DNA of 64,000 nucleotides from JAFMJV01 sp963814315 (GTDB lineage Bacteria > Chloroflexota > Limnocylindria > Limnocylindrales > CSP1-4): the NCBI GenBank assembly GCA_963814315.1, contig CAWFCG010000003.1:806001-870000 (forward strand), read 5' to 3'. Shown here one piece after another: positions 25,907-34,604 of the stretch; within the stretch, counting starts at the first letter, position 1; each line of letters begins with the position of its first letter. A program made the translations under genes and the position numbers. The notes beneath the pieces were generated by a model. The model was not told the DNA's origin, did no database searches, and saw only the letters and a program-made list of their open reading frames with translations.

Positions 25907-28171
25907 TCACGGGGTTTGCTGGTCCTGTGAAGCGCGAGCGTCCCGGATGGAGCGCCACACGTGCTCTGGTGTCAGGGGCAGCTGGCGGATGACCACGCCG
26001 GTAGCATCGGCGAGGGCCGAACCGACCGCCGACTGCACCGAGAGCAGCCCACCCTCACTGACGCCCTTCGATCCATATGGCCCTGGCCCGTCCCCGTTCT
26101 CGATGGCCACGCTTTCCATGTGCAGTGGCAGGTCCATGGAGGTGGGGATGCGGTAGTCGATGGCGCCGAGGTTGCGGATGCGGCCGGACTCGTCGAGGAT
26201 CATGTGCTCCATGAGCGTATGGCCGAGGCCCTGGATGGCAGCTCCCTCATCCTGACCAGCCACCTGCGCCGGATTCAATGACTTGCCCGTGTCGCCAACG
26301 ATGACGTGCTCGTGGATGGTGATGTGGCCGGTCTCTTCGTCCACCGAGAGCTCGACGGCGGTGCAGTTGAACTCGTAGAACGCCGGGCTACCGCCGAGGG
26401 GATGCTCCGGCTGGACTTCCTTGCGGTACATCCCGTTGCCGATGATCTCGCCACCGAGCTTGCCCAGGCCGGTCCTGACGACGTCGACGATGGGGACGTC
26501 ACCACTCGGCAGGCTGACGACGCCTCGGTCGACCACGATCTGGCTCTCGGGCACGCTCTCCGCCGCCGCGGCCATGGCTCGGACCTGCCCCTGGATGTCA
26601 CGGCAGGCGCGCATGATGGCATTGCCCATGAAGACCGTGGAGCGGCTGGCCGAGGTCTGCTGGTCGTAGGGCACCACGAATGTGTCGCCCGAGACGACGT
26701 TGACCGCATCCATGGGAGCGCCCAGCTCAGTGGCGGCGATCTGCGCGAAGATGGTCCGCGCGCCCTGGCCCATGTCGCTGGTGCCAGCGAAGACGAGCAC
26801 GCTGCCGTCGGCCAGCAAGCGCACGGTCGAGTACGACAACCCGGTGGTGGCGCTGGCCTTGATGCCGACGGCGATGCCTCGACCGCGACCGGCAGGCGTC
26901 GGCGTATCCCAGCCGATGGCATCCATAGCGGCCCGGACGGTCTCCGGCCAGAGGCCGTCGGCGGGCGTATCGTCCGGCACCACCTCCTCTCCTCGGGTGG
27001 CCAGGTTGCGCAAACGGATCTCGGCGCGGTCGATGCCGAGAGCGCGGGCGGCCGCATCGATATTGGACTCCACGGCCCAGTTCACCTGGGGTGTGCCGAA
27101 GCCGCGAAAGGCACAGGCGGGCGTCGTGTTGGAGAGGATCGAGCGGGCAGTGATACGCACGTTGGGCACCTTGTAGGGCCCGGCCGCGGTGTACTGGCTC
27201 TTGGCCACCACCCGCTCAGCGATATCAGCATAGGCGCCCAGCATGTAGTCGCTGCGAATGTCCTCGAAGACGAGGTGACCATCGCGCGTGAAGCCGCTGC
27301 GCACCCTGAACTCCGCCGAGACGCGGCGGCTGGCCTGGAACGACTCATCCAGCGTCAGTACCAGCCGGACCGGTCGGCCGGTCTGGAGGGCCATCATGGC
27401 CACCAGTGGCTCCAGCTTGATGTTCTGCTTGCCGCCAAAGCCGCCGCCGGGATCTGGTGCGTACACCCGCACCTTGGCCAGGGGCATGTCGAGCAGCTCT
27501 GCCATCAGCCGCTGCAGCAGGTAGGGGTGCTGGATGGTCGACCAGATGGCGATGCCGTCGTCATCTGGCGCGGCCGCAAAGGCGTGGGGCTCGATGGCGA
27601 AGTGGGTGATCATGGGGAAGGAGTAGGACTCATCGATGACCATGTCAGCCTGGGCCGCGTCCACGTCGCCCCACTCGAATACGCGCCGAGTCAGGACGTT
27701 GCTCCCCGCCAGCTCATCGCCTGGCCGCAACTCGGGTTCACGCACCAAGGGCGCGCCGGGTGCGAGGGCTTGCGCGACGGTGTAGACCCCGGGCAAGACC
27801 TCGTATTCGACCTTGACCAGACGGGCGGCCTCCTCAGCCGCATCCTTGCTGTCAGCGGCCACCGCGGCCACGGGCTCACCGTGGAACTTGGTTTCACCAA
27901 CCGCCAGCACCGGCCGATCCTGATACTGCGGCCCATACCGCGCCACCGGCTGCGGCAGGTCAGCGGCGCTCCAGACGAGGCGCACGCCCGGGACCGCCAG
28001 GGCCGCGCTCTTGTCGATGCTGATGATCCGACCGCGACCACAGGGAATGGTCACCAGCTTGGCGTGCAGGGCATCGCTGAAGGGGATGTCTGCGAGGTAC
28101 TCCTGTGAGCCGGTCACGCGCTCGTAGCCACCGACGCGGTGCGGCGACAGACCGACCTTCAGCGTGCTCAT
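25907..28171 (-). CDS. Xanthine dehydrogenase family, molybdopterin subunit
   Basis: 754-residue large subunit of a molybdenum hydroxylase that adds water-derived oxygen to an aldehyde or N-heterocycle. Typical stretches: AKLVTIPCGRGRIISID near the start, PDPGGGFGGKQNIKLEPLVA, TPACAFRGFGTPQ, TSDMGQGARTIFAQIAATEL and near the end YGSKGVSEGGLLSVQSAVG, where the Glu is the catalytic base. ATG 28171 overlaps the iron-sulfur subunit stop (ATGA). The open frame runs on upstream of this ATG but there it only shadows the other subunits. The substrate is not evident; the cofactor insertion chaperone is not in this window. Confidence 0.93.
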   Translation of the reverse strand: MSTLKVGLSPHRVGGYERVTGSQEYLADIPFSDALHAKLVTIPCGRGRIISIDKSAALAVPGVRLVWSAADLPQPVARYGPQYQDRPVLAVGETKFHGEPVAAVAADSKDAAEEAARLVKVEYEVLPGVYTVAQALAPGAPLVREPELRPGDELAGSNVLTRRVFEWGDVDAAQADMVIDESYSFPMITHFAIEPHAFAAAPDDDGIAIWSTIQHPYLLQRLMAELLDMPLAKVRVYAPDPGGGFGGKQNIKLEPLVAMMALQTGRPVRLVLTLDESFQASRRVSAEFRVRSGFTRDGHLVFEDIRSDYMLGAYADIAERVVAKSQYTAAGPYKVPNVRITARSILSNTTPACAFRGFGTPQVNWAVESNIDAAARALGIDRAEIRLRNLATRGEEVVPDDTPADGLWPETVRAAMDAIGWDTPTPAGRGRGIAVGIKASATTGLSYSTVRLLADGSVLVFAGTSDMGQGARTIFAQIAATELGAPMDAVNVVSGDTFVVPYDQQTSASRSTVFMGNAIMRACRDIQGQVRAMAAAAESVPESQIVVDRGVVSLPSGDVPIVDVVRTGLGKLGGEIIGNGMYRKEVQPEHPLGGSPAFYEFNCTAVELSVDEETGHITIHEHVIVGDTGKSLNPAQVAGQDEGAAIQGLGHTLMEHMILDESGRIRNLGAIDYRIPTSMDLPLHMESVAIENGDGPGPYGSKGVSEGGLLSVQSAVGSALADATGVVIRQLPLTPEHVWRSIRDARASQDQQTP

Positions 28172-28644
28172 GCCGAGCGTTCCCGCGCCGCCTGACGCAC
28201 GGCGGCGAAGATCTGCTCGTAGCCGGCGCAGCGGCAGAGGTTGCCCGCCAGCGCCTCCTGGATCTGCTCGTCGGTGGGGTCGTCGATCTGATCGAGCAGC
28301 GCCGTGGCGGACATCAGCTGGCCGGGGATGCAGAAGCCACATTGGGCGGCACTGTTGTCCAGGAATGCCTCCTGCAGCGGGTCGAGCTCGCCATCTTGTG
28401 CGAGTCCCTCGACCGTCCTGATATCGGCCCCGTCGGCTTCGACTGCGAGCATCAGGCAGGAGTTGACCGAATGACCGTTCACCAGGACGGTGCAGGCGCC
28501 GCACTCCCCGACCACGCAGCACTCCTTGGTACCGGTGAGCCCAACGTCGTCGCGCAACACTTCGAGCAGCGTGTGGTGGACAGCCACGTCGAGCTGCCAG
28601 GGCCGGCCGTTCACGGTCAGGTCGATGGTGAGGCGTTGGGGCAT
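28168..28644 (-). CDS. Xanthine dehydrogenase family, 2Fe-2S subunit
   Basis: 158-residue small subunit with two [2Fe-2S] clusters that pass electrons from the molybdenum centre to FAD. Ferredoxin-like Cys ligands are in CCVVGECGACTVLVNG and VNSC; the second cluster uses CGFCIPGQLMSA and LAGNLCRCAGYEQI. One Cys in the first site is shifted (KECC instead of KxGCG), a minor variant. Stop and start overlap both flanking subunits. Confidence 0.94.
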   Translation of the reverse strand: MPQRLTIDLTVNGRPWQLDVAVHHTLLEVLRDDVGLTGTKECCVVGECGACTVLVNGHSVNSCLMLAVEADGADIRTVEGLAQDGELDPLQEAFLDNSAAQCGFCIPGQLMSATALLDQIDDPTDEQIQEALAGNLCRCAGYEQIFAAVRQAARERSA

Positions 28645-29513
28645 CAGGCAGCTCTCCCGGAGCGTCGGTCGTCAGCGGTCGCCAGCGCACGCATCGCGAG
28701 CACACGCAGCATCGCGAGGCGGTAGTCGGGGCTGGCGCGGATCGAGCGCGGCGAGGGGCTCGCCTGCGACAACAGCTCGTCAAGCACGGCAGCGCGTTGG
28801 TCTGGATCGGCACCGGGGTCGGCGAGCAGGCCGCTGTCGTCGCGCACGAGGAAGGGGCGCGGCCCGACGCTGCCGTAGGCGAGAAGCGCGGTGCCGTCCT
28901 CGTCCACCGCGGCGCACATGGTGACTGAGGCCAGGTCTGTGCCCCGGCGCCGTACCGAGCGCAGGTAGGCAGCACCGAATGACGGTGAATGCCTTGGGAT
29001 CTCGATGGCCGCGACCAGCTCGCCGGGCTGCAGGTCCACCCGCTTGGGACCGATGATGAACGCGTCGATGGGCAAGCGACGCTCACCGTCTGGCCCAGCC
29101 ACCACGACCGTGGCGCCGTAGATGAGCTGTGGCGGCGTGGTGTCTGCGGCGGGCGAGCCGTTACAGACGTTGCCGGCCAGCGTGGCCCGGTTGCGGATCT
29201 GGACAGACCCGACGACGCGGGCAGCCTCCGCCAAGGCCGGTAGCTCCCCCAGCACCAGCTCACTGTGCTCGATCTCACTCATGGTGGCCAGCGCCCCGAA
29301 GCGAATCATGTCGCCCCCGTCCACGATGGCCTCACCCGCGAACTCGGCGACCCACTTGAGGTCGACCACGACATCTGGCTGGATGGAATCGTCGCGCAGG
29401 CCGACCACGAGGTCAGTGCCACCGGCCAGGATGCGGGCACCGGCGCCCGCATCGGCAAGTAGCGCGATGGCCCCGGCTAGCGTCCCGGGCCGCTCGTAGT
29501 CGAACCTGCGCAT
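28644..29513 (-). CDS. Xanthine dehydrogenase family, FAD subunit
   Basis: 289-residue medium subunit. The FAD site shows ILAGGTDLVVGLRDD and VGSVQIRNRATLAGNVCNGS with PAADTTPPQLIYG, as in CoxM-type subunits. Its stop overlaps the 2Fe-2S start by 1 bp (TGATG). The order M-S-L (FAD, FeS, Mo) is the usual one. It starts 14 bp after the HprK-like gene ends. Confidence 0.93.
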   Translation of the reverse strand: MRRFDYERPGTLAGAIALLADAGAGARILAGGTDLVVGLRDDSIQPDVVVDLKWVAEFAGEAIVDGGDMIRFGALATMSEIEHSELVLGELPALAEAARVVGSVQIRNRATLAGNVCNGSPAADTTPPQLIYGATVVVAGPDGERRLPIDAFIIGPKRVDLQPGELVAAIEIPRHSPSFGAAYLRSVRRRGTDLASVTMCAAVDEDGTALLAYGSVGPRPFLVRDDSGLLADPGADPDQRAAVLDELLSQASPSPRSIRASPDYRLAMLRVLAMRALATADDRRSGRAA

Positions 29514-29527
29514 GCTGTTCCTGACCG

Positions 29528-30418
29528 CTAGAGGATCTTGTCGACCTCGTCCATGAGCACCTGCGGCGTGGCGGCACGGACGAAGTAGAAGGGTCGGTCG
29601 CCGAACGTCCTGACGAAGGTCGCCCGAGCGCGGCGCAGCTCCTCGGTGTCGACCAGCGGCATGGGGAAGCCCGGCGCCAGCAGCTCATTGGTGAGGAAAT
29701 AGTTCTGCAGCGAGTGGAGTGCCTGGAACTGCGACTCGAACTCGCCCAGCTGCTTGGTGCTGGGGTCGAAGTTGCCGTCGATAGCGGGCAACACCACCAG
29801 ATCGAGCTCGCTGACCTCGGGATACTCCTGCCAAGTCGGCATCTCACCCCAGAACTTGCTGACACCCTGGGTCGGGGCGGCCTTGTCAGCGCGCTCGGTA
29901 CCCTTGGCGCGCTTCTCGCGCAGGAAGACGGACTTGGAGCCCATGACAGCCCGGATGTCTTCGTCGATGACGGTGGTCTCCGTGCTGATCAGCAGTCCAC
30001 CGCGCCGGCAGGCCTCGATCTGACCCATCGACTTGCCATGATTGGACTCACCGCCCAGGAACAGGATGGACTTGCCCAGGTAGCGCACGGCCGACGAGTG
30101 TGACGGGTGCAGGCCTTTGGCCTCCATGCGCAGCGCCAGCATCGTCACCAGGATCTTCTGGATGGCGCCCACGCTCCACTCACCCGCGAGATGCATGGCG
30201 CAACCGTCGTAGCTGATGTCCGTGGCGGCCTCGACATCCCAGGTGACATCTGGCTCCGGCAGCGTGACAGTGGACTCCATGGTCACCGCCGCCAACCGGT
30301 AGTTGAGGAAGTCCATGTCGTTGACGATACTCTCGCGAGCGGGGCCGCCGAGGACGTCGACACGGAGGCGCGCCGGTCCGGCCGACAACTCCTGGCTGAG
30401 TACTGGATCTGGGCTCAT
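29528..30418 (-). CDS. HprK-like P-loop protein of unknown function
   Basis: 296 residues. The central region has a Walker A P-loop in FLGGESNHGKSMGQIEACRR, followed by GGLLISTETTVIDED, the layout of HPr kinase/phosphorylase (GxxxxGKS, then RG..L..DD). The N-terminal 110 residues (DFLNYRLAAVTMESTVTLPE) and the C-terminal part (VVLPAIDGNFDPSTK, FYFVRAATPQVLMDEVDKIL) match nothing I know. ATG 30418 follows an aaagga site 7 nt upstream. Encoded between a GntR regulator and a molybdenum hydroxylase, near two phosphohistidine-domain proteins, it may phosphorylate a protein or a small pathway intermediate. Function is not established. Confidence 0.7.
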   Translation of the reverse strand: MSPDPVLSQELSAGPARLRVDVLGGPARESIVNDMDFLNYRLAAVTMESTVTLPEPDVTWDVEAATDISYDGCAMHLAGEWSVGAIQKILVTMLALRMEAKGLHPSHSSAVRYLGKSILFLGGESNHGKSMGQIEACRRGGLLISTETTVIDEDIRAVMGSKSVFLREKRAKGTERADKAAPTQGVSKFWGEMPTWQEYPEVSELDLVVLPAIDGNFDPSTKQLGEFESQFQALHSLQNYFLTNELLAPGFPMPLVDTEELRRARATFVRTFGDRPFYFVRAATPQVLMDEVDKIL

Positions 30419-30440
30419 GTGTTCCTTTCGATGATGACGA

Positions 30441-31160
30441 CTAGAGCGGGATAGCCGGAACCTGGTCCGGCCGCGGTCGATCGGCGGACTCGGCACCGCC
30501 CAGGTGGCGCGGCCAAACCTCTGCCAGTGCCGCCGCCGCCGCCTCGAAGTGATGGCGCATGGCGGCGTGGATGAGGCCAGCGTCCTGGCGGCGCAGGGCT
30601 TCGATGATGGGGATGTGCCGGTCGGCCACAGCACGCCGGTCGACGCCGGGCGACACGATGGTGATATAGGTGCGCAGGAAGGGCTCCAGGGTCTGCCACA
30701 CGTGTTCCAGCGTGGCGTTCCCGGAGAGATGCATGATCAGCCGGTGGAACTCGGTATCGGCGGCAGCCTCGCTGTAGGGGTCACCCGCGAGCGCCGCTAC
30801 GCGCATCTGCTCGATCAGCTCGGCGAGGCGGCCGAGTTCGGTCTCGGTGAAGTTCTCCATGGCCAGCACGGCGCCATGCCCCTCGAGGATGGCTCGGACC
30901 TCGAAGGCCTCCAGCAGCTCCCCGGTGCTCGGTTGGCGCACGCGAGCACCCTTGAAGGGAGCCGTCTCGACGACACCCAGAGCCTCAAGATCCCGCAGCG
31001 CCTCCCGAACAGGGGCCTGGCTGGTTCCGAACTCCCGGGCCACCCGCGTCTCCACGATGCGGGCGCCGGGTGGGTAGCGGCCGTCAAGGATCGCCTGGAG
31101 AAGGCGACCCTTGACCTGCTCGGACAACACGCTGCGCGTGATGCCCATCTCGTTCGACAT
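30441..31160 (-). CDS. GntR-family transcriptional regulator (FadR/FCD type)
   Basis: 239 residues. The N-terminal winged helix reads LSEQVKGRLLQAILDGRYPP, ARIVETRVAREFGTSQAPVREALRDLEALGVVE; the C-terminal all-helical FCD domain has AFEVRAILEGHGAVLAMENF, AAADTEFHRLIMHLSGN and ADRHIPIIEALRRQDAGLIH, in which Asp and three His residues form the usual metal/effector site. FCD regulators are generally repressors released by a carboxylate intermediate. Its gene lies inside the catabolic run, and the element TCGATAATCGAT at the two divergent promoters and before the SDR gene is its probable operator. Confidence 0.92.
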   Translation of the reverse strand: MSNEMGITRSVLSEQVKGRLLQAILDGRYPPGARIVETRVAREFGTSQAPVREALRDLEALGVVETAPFKGARVRQPSTGELLEAFEVRAILEGHGAVLAMENFTETELGRLAELIEQMRVAALAGDPYSEAAADTEFHRLIMHLSGNATLEHVWQTLEPFLRTYITIVSPGVDRRAVADRHIPIIEALRRQDAGLIHAAMRHHFEAAAAALAEVWPRHLGGAESADRPRPDQVPAIPL

Positions 31161-31172
31161 GGCGGCGATCGA

Positions 31173-32921
31173 TCAGCTCCCCAGGATCTCGACCACGCCG
31201 GCGGTACCGTCGACGCGTAGTCGGTCGCCCGACTTGATCTCGAAGGTGCCGGTGGAAGTTCCGACCACTGCCGGGATGCCGTACTCGCGTGCCAGCACCG
31301 CCGGATGTGACACCGTGCCGCCAGCATCGGTGACGACGGCGATGATCTTGCCGTAGAGCACCTGCCAGGCTGGGTTGGTCATCTGGCAGACAAGAATCTC
31401 ACCTTGCTCCAGGCTGTCGAACTCTGCTTCTGACGAGACGATCCTGGCGATGCCTTCGACCACGCCGGGCGAGCCGGCGATGCCCTTGACTTGGCCTTGG
31501 ATCTTCTCCTTGGACCGATGGAACTTGTCGGGGAAACCCCACAGGTTGAGGTAGGGGAAGGCCAGCTGGGTCTCGGTGACGGTGCCCACCCAGTCCTTGG
31601 GCTGGACCTTTTCGGCAGCGGCCCACTTCTCGCGGGCAGCCTTGACGATGGCACGGCCATCCATGCTGGACGGGTCGCCGATGAAGGCTCGCAGCCCGTT
31701 GTAGCGGAACATGATCACGTCGTCAGGACGGTCCAGCACACCCTGCTCGACCAGCTTCTCACCGATGGCGATAAGCACCAGGCGCACGTGGGCGTTGGCA
31801 CCCTGGTCGATGTAGAAGTGGTGGTCCGGCGTCAGCGGCGCCATCTTGAGGTTGATCTCGTTGGCGGCACGCATCTCCTCGAGCGCCTCGCCTTCGAGTC
31901 CCTCCAGGATCTCCTCGGCCGCAGCGGCGATGTCCGCTCGCAGGGCCGCGATCTTGGTGGGGTAGTCGTAGTCGGAGCTGTACTGGTCGCGGACCAGCTG
32001 CACGATCGGGTTCATATCCTCCCGGAAGGAGGGGAAGATGAACTCGTGGCTCCAGACGGCGTGCCAACCGAACTCCTTCTGGTAGGGCACGATGCGCTCG
32101 TCGATGAAGCGGCGACCACGATCGCTGGCCTCCAGGGCAGGCACGATCTCAGCCGCGGTCGAGGCGCTGAAGATCTGCTGCAACTCGGCGTCGCCCTTGA
32201 TCTCTTCCTTCATCTCCCACAGGGCGCGGATCTTGTCCCAGTTGCGGTCGTTGCCGGAGTTCTGAAGACGGCCCAGCAGGACCTCATCGATCTTGCCGTG
32301 CGTCTTCTCCATGACCGCACGCAGGTTGAGCGTGGCGCTGAGCTGCGCAAAGTTCAGCATCCAGTGGATCTTCCAGTGCCGATCGTGCATGTCGATGGCG
32401 TCCTCGAGCAGGACGGACACCTCGGCCAGGCTCAGCTCATCCTTGCGATCGAGCACACCTTCGATGTAGTCGAAGTTACGCTGCATCTCAGGCACGAAGC
32501 GCTCGCGCCACCAGGTCACGAAGTTCTGCCCGTAGACGGGCAGGACGACACCCAGGTAGGCCCCGATCCTGGCTGCGTAGTCGGCATCGCCGGCCTCGGG
32601 CACGATGGGGTTGGTGCGGTAGTTGTACTCCTGCGTATCGACGGCCACGCCGGCTTCCGCCGGGATCGCCGTGGTGTACAGGTAACCGTTGATGTTCTTG
32701 TAGATCCAGTCGGTCGCGAACGGCGTGCCGAAGCGGCGGAACATGTGATCACAGGAGAGCCACCAGCCGCCGATGTCTTCGTACATCGGACTGAGCGGCT
32801 TCGGGCAGTGCAGGTCATCGTAGACCCAGAAGAGCCGCTTCTCGGTCTCCGACACCCACTCGATCGGGAATTGCTCATCCCCGAGGAATTGCCCCAGGAC
32901 CTGATCGTCCATGAGCCCCAT
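31173..32921 (-). CDS. PEP-utilising mobile-domain protein without ATP-grasp
   Basis: 582 residues. The last 95 residues are a swivelling phosphohistidine domain as in PEP synthase: GIAGSPGVVEGIARIV, VCQMTNPAWQVLYGKIIAVV and TDAGGTVSHPAVLAREYG with catalytic His539. The first 480 residues are largely helical and contain no ATP-grasp motif, so the protein cannot charge its own histidine. A similar split is known in phenylphosphate synthase and, in one chain, rifampin phosphotransferase, where the large domain binds the acceptor. It probably phosphorylates the pathway substrate with a separate ATP-grasp partner. Start ATG 32921 follows aaggagg. First gene of the minus-strand run. Confidence 0.82.
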   Translation of the reverse strand: MGLMDDQVLGQFLGDEQFPIEWVSETEKRLFWVYDDLHCPKPLSPMYEDIGGWWLSCDHMFRRFGTPFATDWIYKNINGYLYTTAIPAEAGVAVDTQEYNYRTNPIVPEAGDADYAARIGAYLGVVLPVYGQNFVTWWRERFVPEMQRNFDYIEGVLDRKDELSLAEVSVLLEDAIDMHDRHWKIHWMLNFAQLSATLNLRAVMEKTHGKIDEVLLGRLQNSGNDRNWDKIRALWEMKEEIKGDAELQQIFSASTAAEIVPALEASDRGRRFIDERIVPYQKEFGWHAVWSHEFIFPSFREDMNPIVQLVRDQYSSDYDYPTKIAALRADIAAAAEEILEGLEGEALEEMRAANEINLKMAPLTPDHHFYIDQGANAHVRLVLIAIGEKLVEQGVLDRPDDVIMFRYNGLRAFIGDPSSMDGRAIVKAAREKWAAAEKVQPKDWVGTVTETQLAFPYLNLWGFPDKFHRSKEKIQGQVKGIAGSPGVVEGIARIVSSEAEFDSLEQGEILVCQMTNPAWQVLYGKIIAVVTDAGGTVSHPAVLAREYGIPAVVGTSTGTFEIKSGDRLRVDGTAGVVEILGS

Positions 32922-33037
32922 ACGTCCGTCGCCTCCTTCGCTTGACGGTCATCCTCCGCGACCGCTGCTGGAGATCGCATGAAAGCGACCTCTCCGCTCC
33001 CGCGCCGCGATGGAACATCCATTCGGCACGCTGGTCT

Positions 33038-33049
33038 TCGATAATCGAT
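33038..33049 (-). promoter_or_regulatory. Operator-like element (copy 2), minus-strand promoter
   Basis: TCGATAATCGAT on the plus strand, beginning 8 nt downstream of the TATGGT -10 box of the minus-strand promoter and 117 bp before the start of the PEP-utilising mobile-domain gene. Confidence 0.6.
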
Positions 33050-33262
33050 TACCGATGACCATACGACCCCTAGCCTACGCCAGTCAAGGCGACTGAACCG
33101 GGCGTCTGGTCACGTCGATGCGGGTCCGGACGGCACCTTCTGCCGGCGCGGAGGACCAGGGTCGACGGACGTGGCACGCGGTTGCGGCCCGGTTGCGACC
33201 TTGGGCCGGATGGCCCGTTATTGCGAGGCCGCTTGACATTGGCGGGGTCAGAAAGCGTATCC

Positions 33263-33274
33263 TCGATAATCGAT
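33263..33274 (+). promoter_or_regulatory. Operator-like element (copy 3), plus-strand promoter
   Basis: TCGATAATCGAT directly abuts the TATCCT -10 box of the TTGACA promoter and lies 68 bp before the cupin start. Confidence 0.6.
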
Positions 33275-33342
33275 TGTGATAGTTCACCCGGGCTGACTGA
33301 GCTTGGGGAGCAGGCGCCACAGGGATGTAACGAGGTGCTCTC

Positions 33343-33711
33343 ATGATGAAGCGAGTGTCACGCGCCGAGGCGGAGGTCTATCCCCTGCCGGGCCGGGACT
33401 GGCACACCTACCTGGGTCCACAGAACGTGGCCACCGAGCGCATCAGCTTCGGCGTCTCGATCTTCCCTGCCGGCTCCGCCCCCGAGGGCCACGTGCACGA
33501 CACGCAGGAGGAGACCATCTACTGCGTGTCCGGGCGTGGCCGCATCATCACCCCCGACGGAGTCGGTGAGCTGGAGCCCGGGTCGGTCGTCTGGGTCAGC
33601 CCCGGCACCCTCCACGCCACCGAGTCGGACGGCCCCGAGCCGCTCGAGATCGCCTGCTTCTTCAGCCCGCCGGTGGTGCCCGGCTCATACGAGAAGGGCA
33701 AGACCTCCTGA
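33343..33711 (+). CDS. Small cupin protein
   Basis: 122-residue single-domain cupin. Cupin motif 1 is GHVHDTQEETIYCVSGRG (His, His, Glu ligands) and motif 2 PGTLHATESDGPEPL (His), so the metal site is complete. Such proteins are isomerases, lyases or sugar-binding sensors. First gene of the plus-strand run; its stop overlaps the transketolase start by 1 bp (TGATG), implying tight coupling. Two adjacent ATG codons (33343, 33346) are possible starts. Confidence 0.88.
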   Translation: MMKRVSRAEAEVYPLPGRDWHTYLGPQNVATERISFGVSIFPAGSAPEGHVHDTQEETIYCVSGRGRIITPDGVGELEPGSVVWVSPGTLHATESDGPEPLEIACFFSPPVVPGSYEKGKTS

Positions 33712-34604
33712 TGACCGACGCCCCCGCTGTCACCCGCACGCCTGCCGACGCTGACGAGATCGCCCGTCTGGCCGATCTGGCACGGCGCATCCGCGTGGCG
33801 GTCATCCGCACCGTGACCGAGCGCAAGGTCGGCCATGTCGGTGGACCCCTCTCGGCGGCCGATATCCTCGCCGCCCTGTACGGACGGGTCCTGCGCATCC
33901 GCCCCACCGAGCCCGACTGGCCCGAGCGTGACCGGTTCATCCTGTCCAAGGGCCACTCCTCGCTGGGCCAGTACGCGGCCATGGCGCTGGCGGGCTACTT
34001 CCCGCTCACCGAGCTGTCCACCTTCAACAAGAAGGGTGCCCGCCTGCAGGGCCATCCCGACATGAACAAGCTGCCCGGCATCGACATCAGCACGGGATCA
34101 TTGGGCATGGGCCTCTCGGCCGGCCTGGGCATGGCCCTCGCTGGCCGCTACCTGGGACAGGGCTTCCGCACCTTCGTGCTCATGGGTGACGGCGAGTGCC
34201 AGGAGGGCCAGGTCTGGGAGGCCGCCCACGTGGCACCCCGCTACCGGATCGACAGCCTCATCGCCATCGTCGACCACAACAAGTTCCAGCAGTTCGGCTG
34301 GCGCGGTGAACATGCCGGCGATCGTCTGCCCCCCGAGGACCCCGGAGCCCTCGTGGCCCGCTTCAAGGCGTTCGGCTGGCGGGTGCTGGAGATGGCCGGC
34401 AACGACATGGTCGATGTGGTGCGCGTGCTCGAGGAAGCCATCGAGCCCCGGGGCCTGCCGACCGCGATCATCGCCAACACCCTGAAGGGCTACGGCGTCA
34501 GCTACATGGCGGGGAACTACCAGTGGCACATGGGGGTGCCCACAGAAGAGGAGTTCGCCATCGCCATGGCCGAGCTCGGTGAGACCGACGGAGGTGCGGC
34601 ATGA
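33711..34604 (+). CDS. Transketolase, N-terminal (TPP-binding) subunit
   Basis: 297 residues, the first half of a split transketolase that moves two-carbon ketol units between sugar phosphates. KVGHVGGPLSAADILAALY, LSKGHSSLGQYAAMALAGYF and the thiamine-diphosphate motif MGDGECQEGQVWEAAHVA followed by VDHNKFQQFG are diagnostic. With the next gene it forms a heteromeric enzyme. Split transketolases occur both in central metabolism and in catabolic clusters for unusual sugars (apiose, sulfoquinovose); context here favours a catabolic role. Confidence 0.93.
   Translation: MTDAPAVTRTPADADEIARLADLARRIRVAVIRTVTERKVGHVGGPLSAADILAALYGRVLRIRPTEPDWPERDRFILSKGHSSLGQYAAMALAGYFPLTELSTFNKKGARLQGHPDMNKLPGIDISTGSLGMGLSAGLGMALAGRYLGQGFRTFVLMGDGECQEGQVWEAAHVAPRYRIDSLIAIVDHNKFQQFGWRGEHAGDRLPPEDPGALVARFKAFGWRVLEMAGNDMVDVVRVLEEAIEPRGLPTAIIANTLKGYGVSYMAGNYQWHMGVPTEEEFAIAMAELGETDGGAA

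Larger units (their letters stand above)
32922..33342. other. Divergent control region of the catabolic island
   Basis: 421 bp without a gene. Minus-strand promoter: TTGACT at 33087-33082, 18-bp spacer, TATGGT at 33063-33058, then the operator element at 33049-33038. Plus-strand promoter: TTGACA at 33233-33238, 19-bp spacer, TATCCT at 33258-33263, then the operator element at 33263-33274. Each operator copy covers the expected transcription start, a position that favours repression. Confidence 0.6.

Noticed and set aside
28172..29278. N-terminal extension of the molybdopterin subunit
   Set aside because: The frame is open but crosses the FeS and FAD subunit genes; the family N-terminus and the ATGA overlap fix the start at 28171.
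31491..32945. 484-codon plus-strand frame opposite the phosphohistidine protein
   Set aside because: Shadow of a gene with clear family motifs; its composition (His/Val/Asp-rich) follows codon bias on the other strand.
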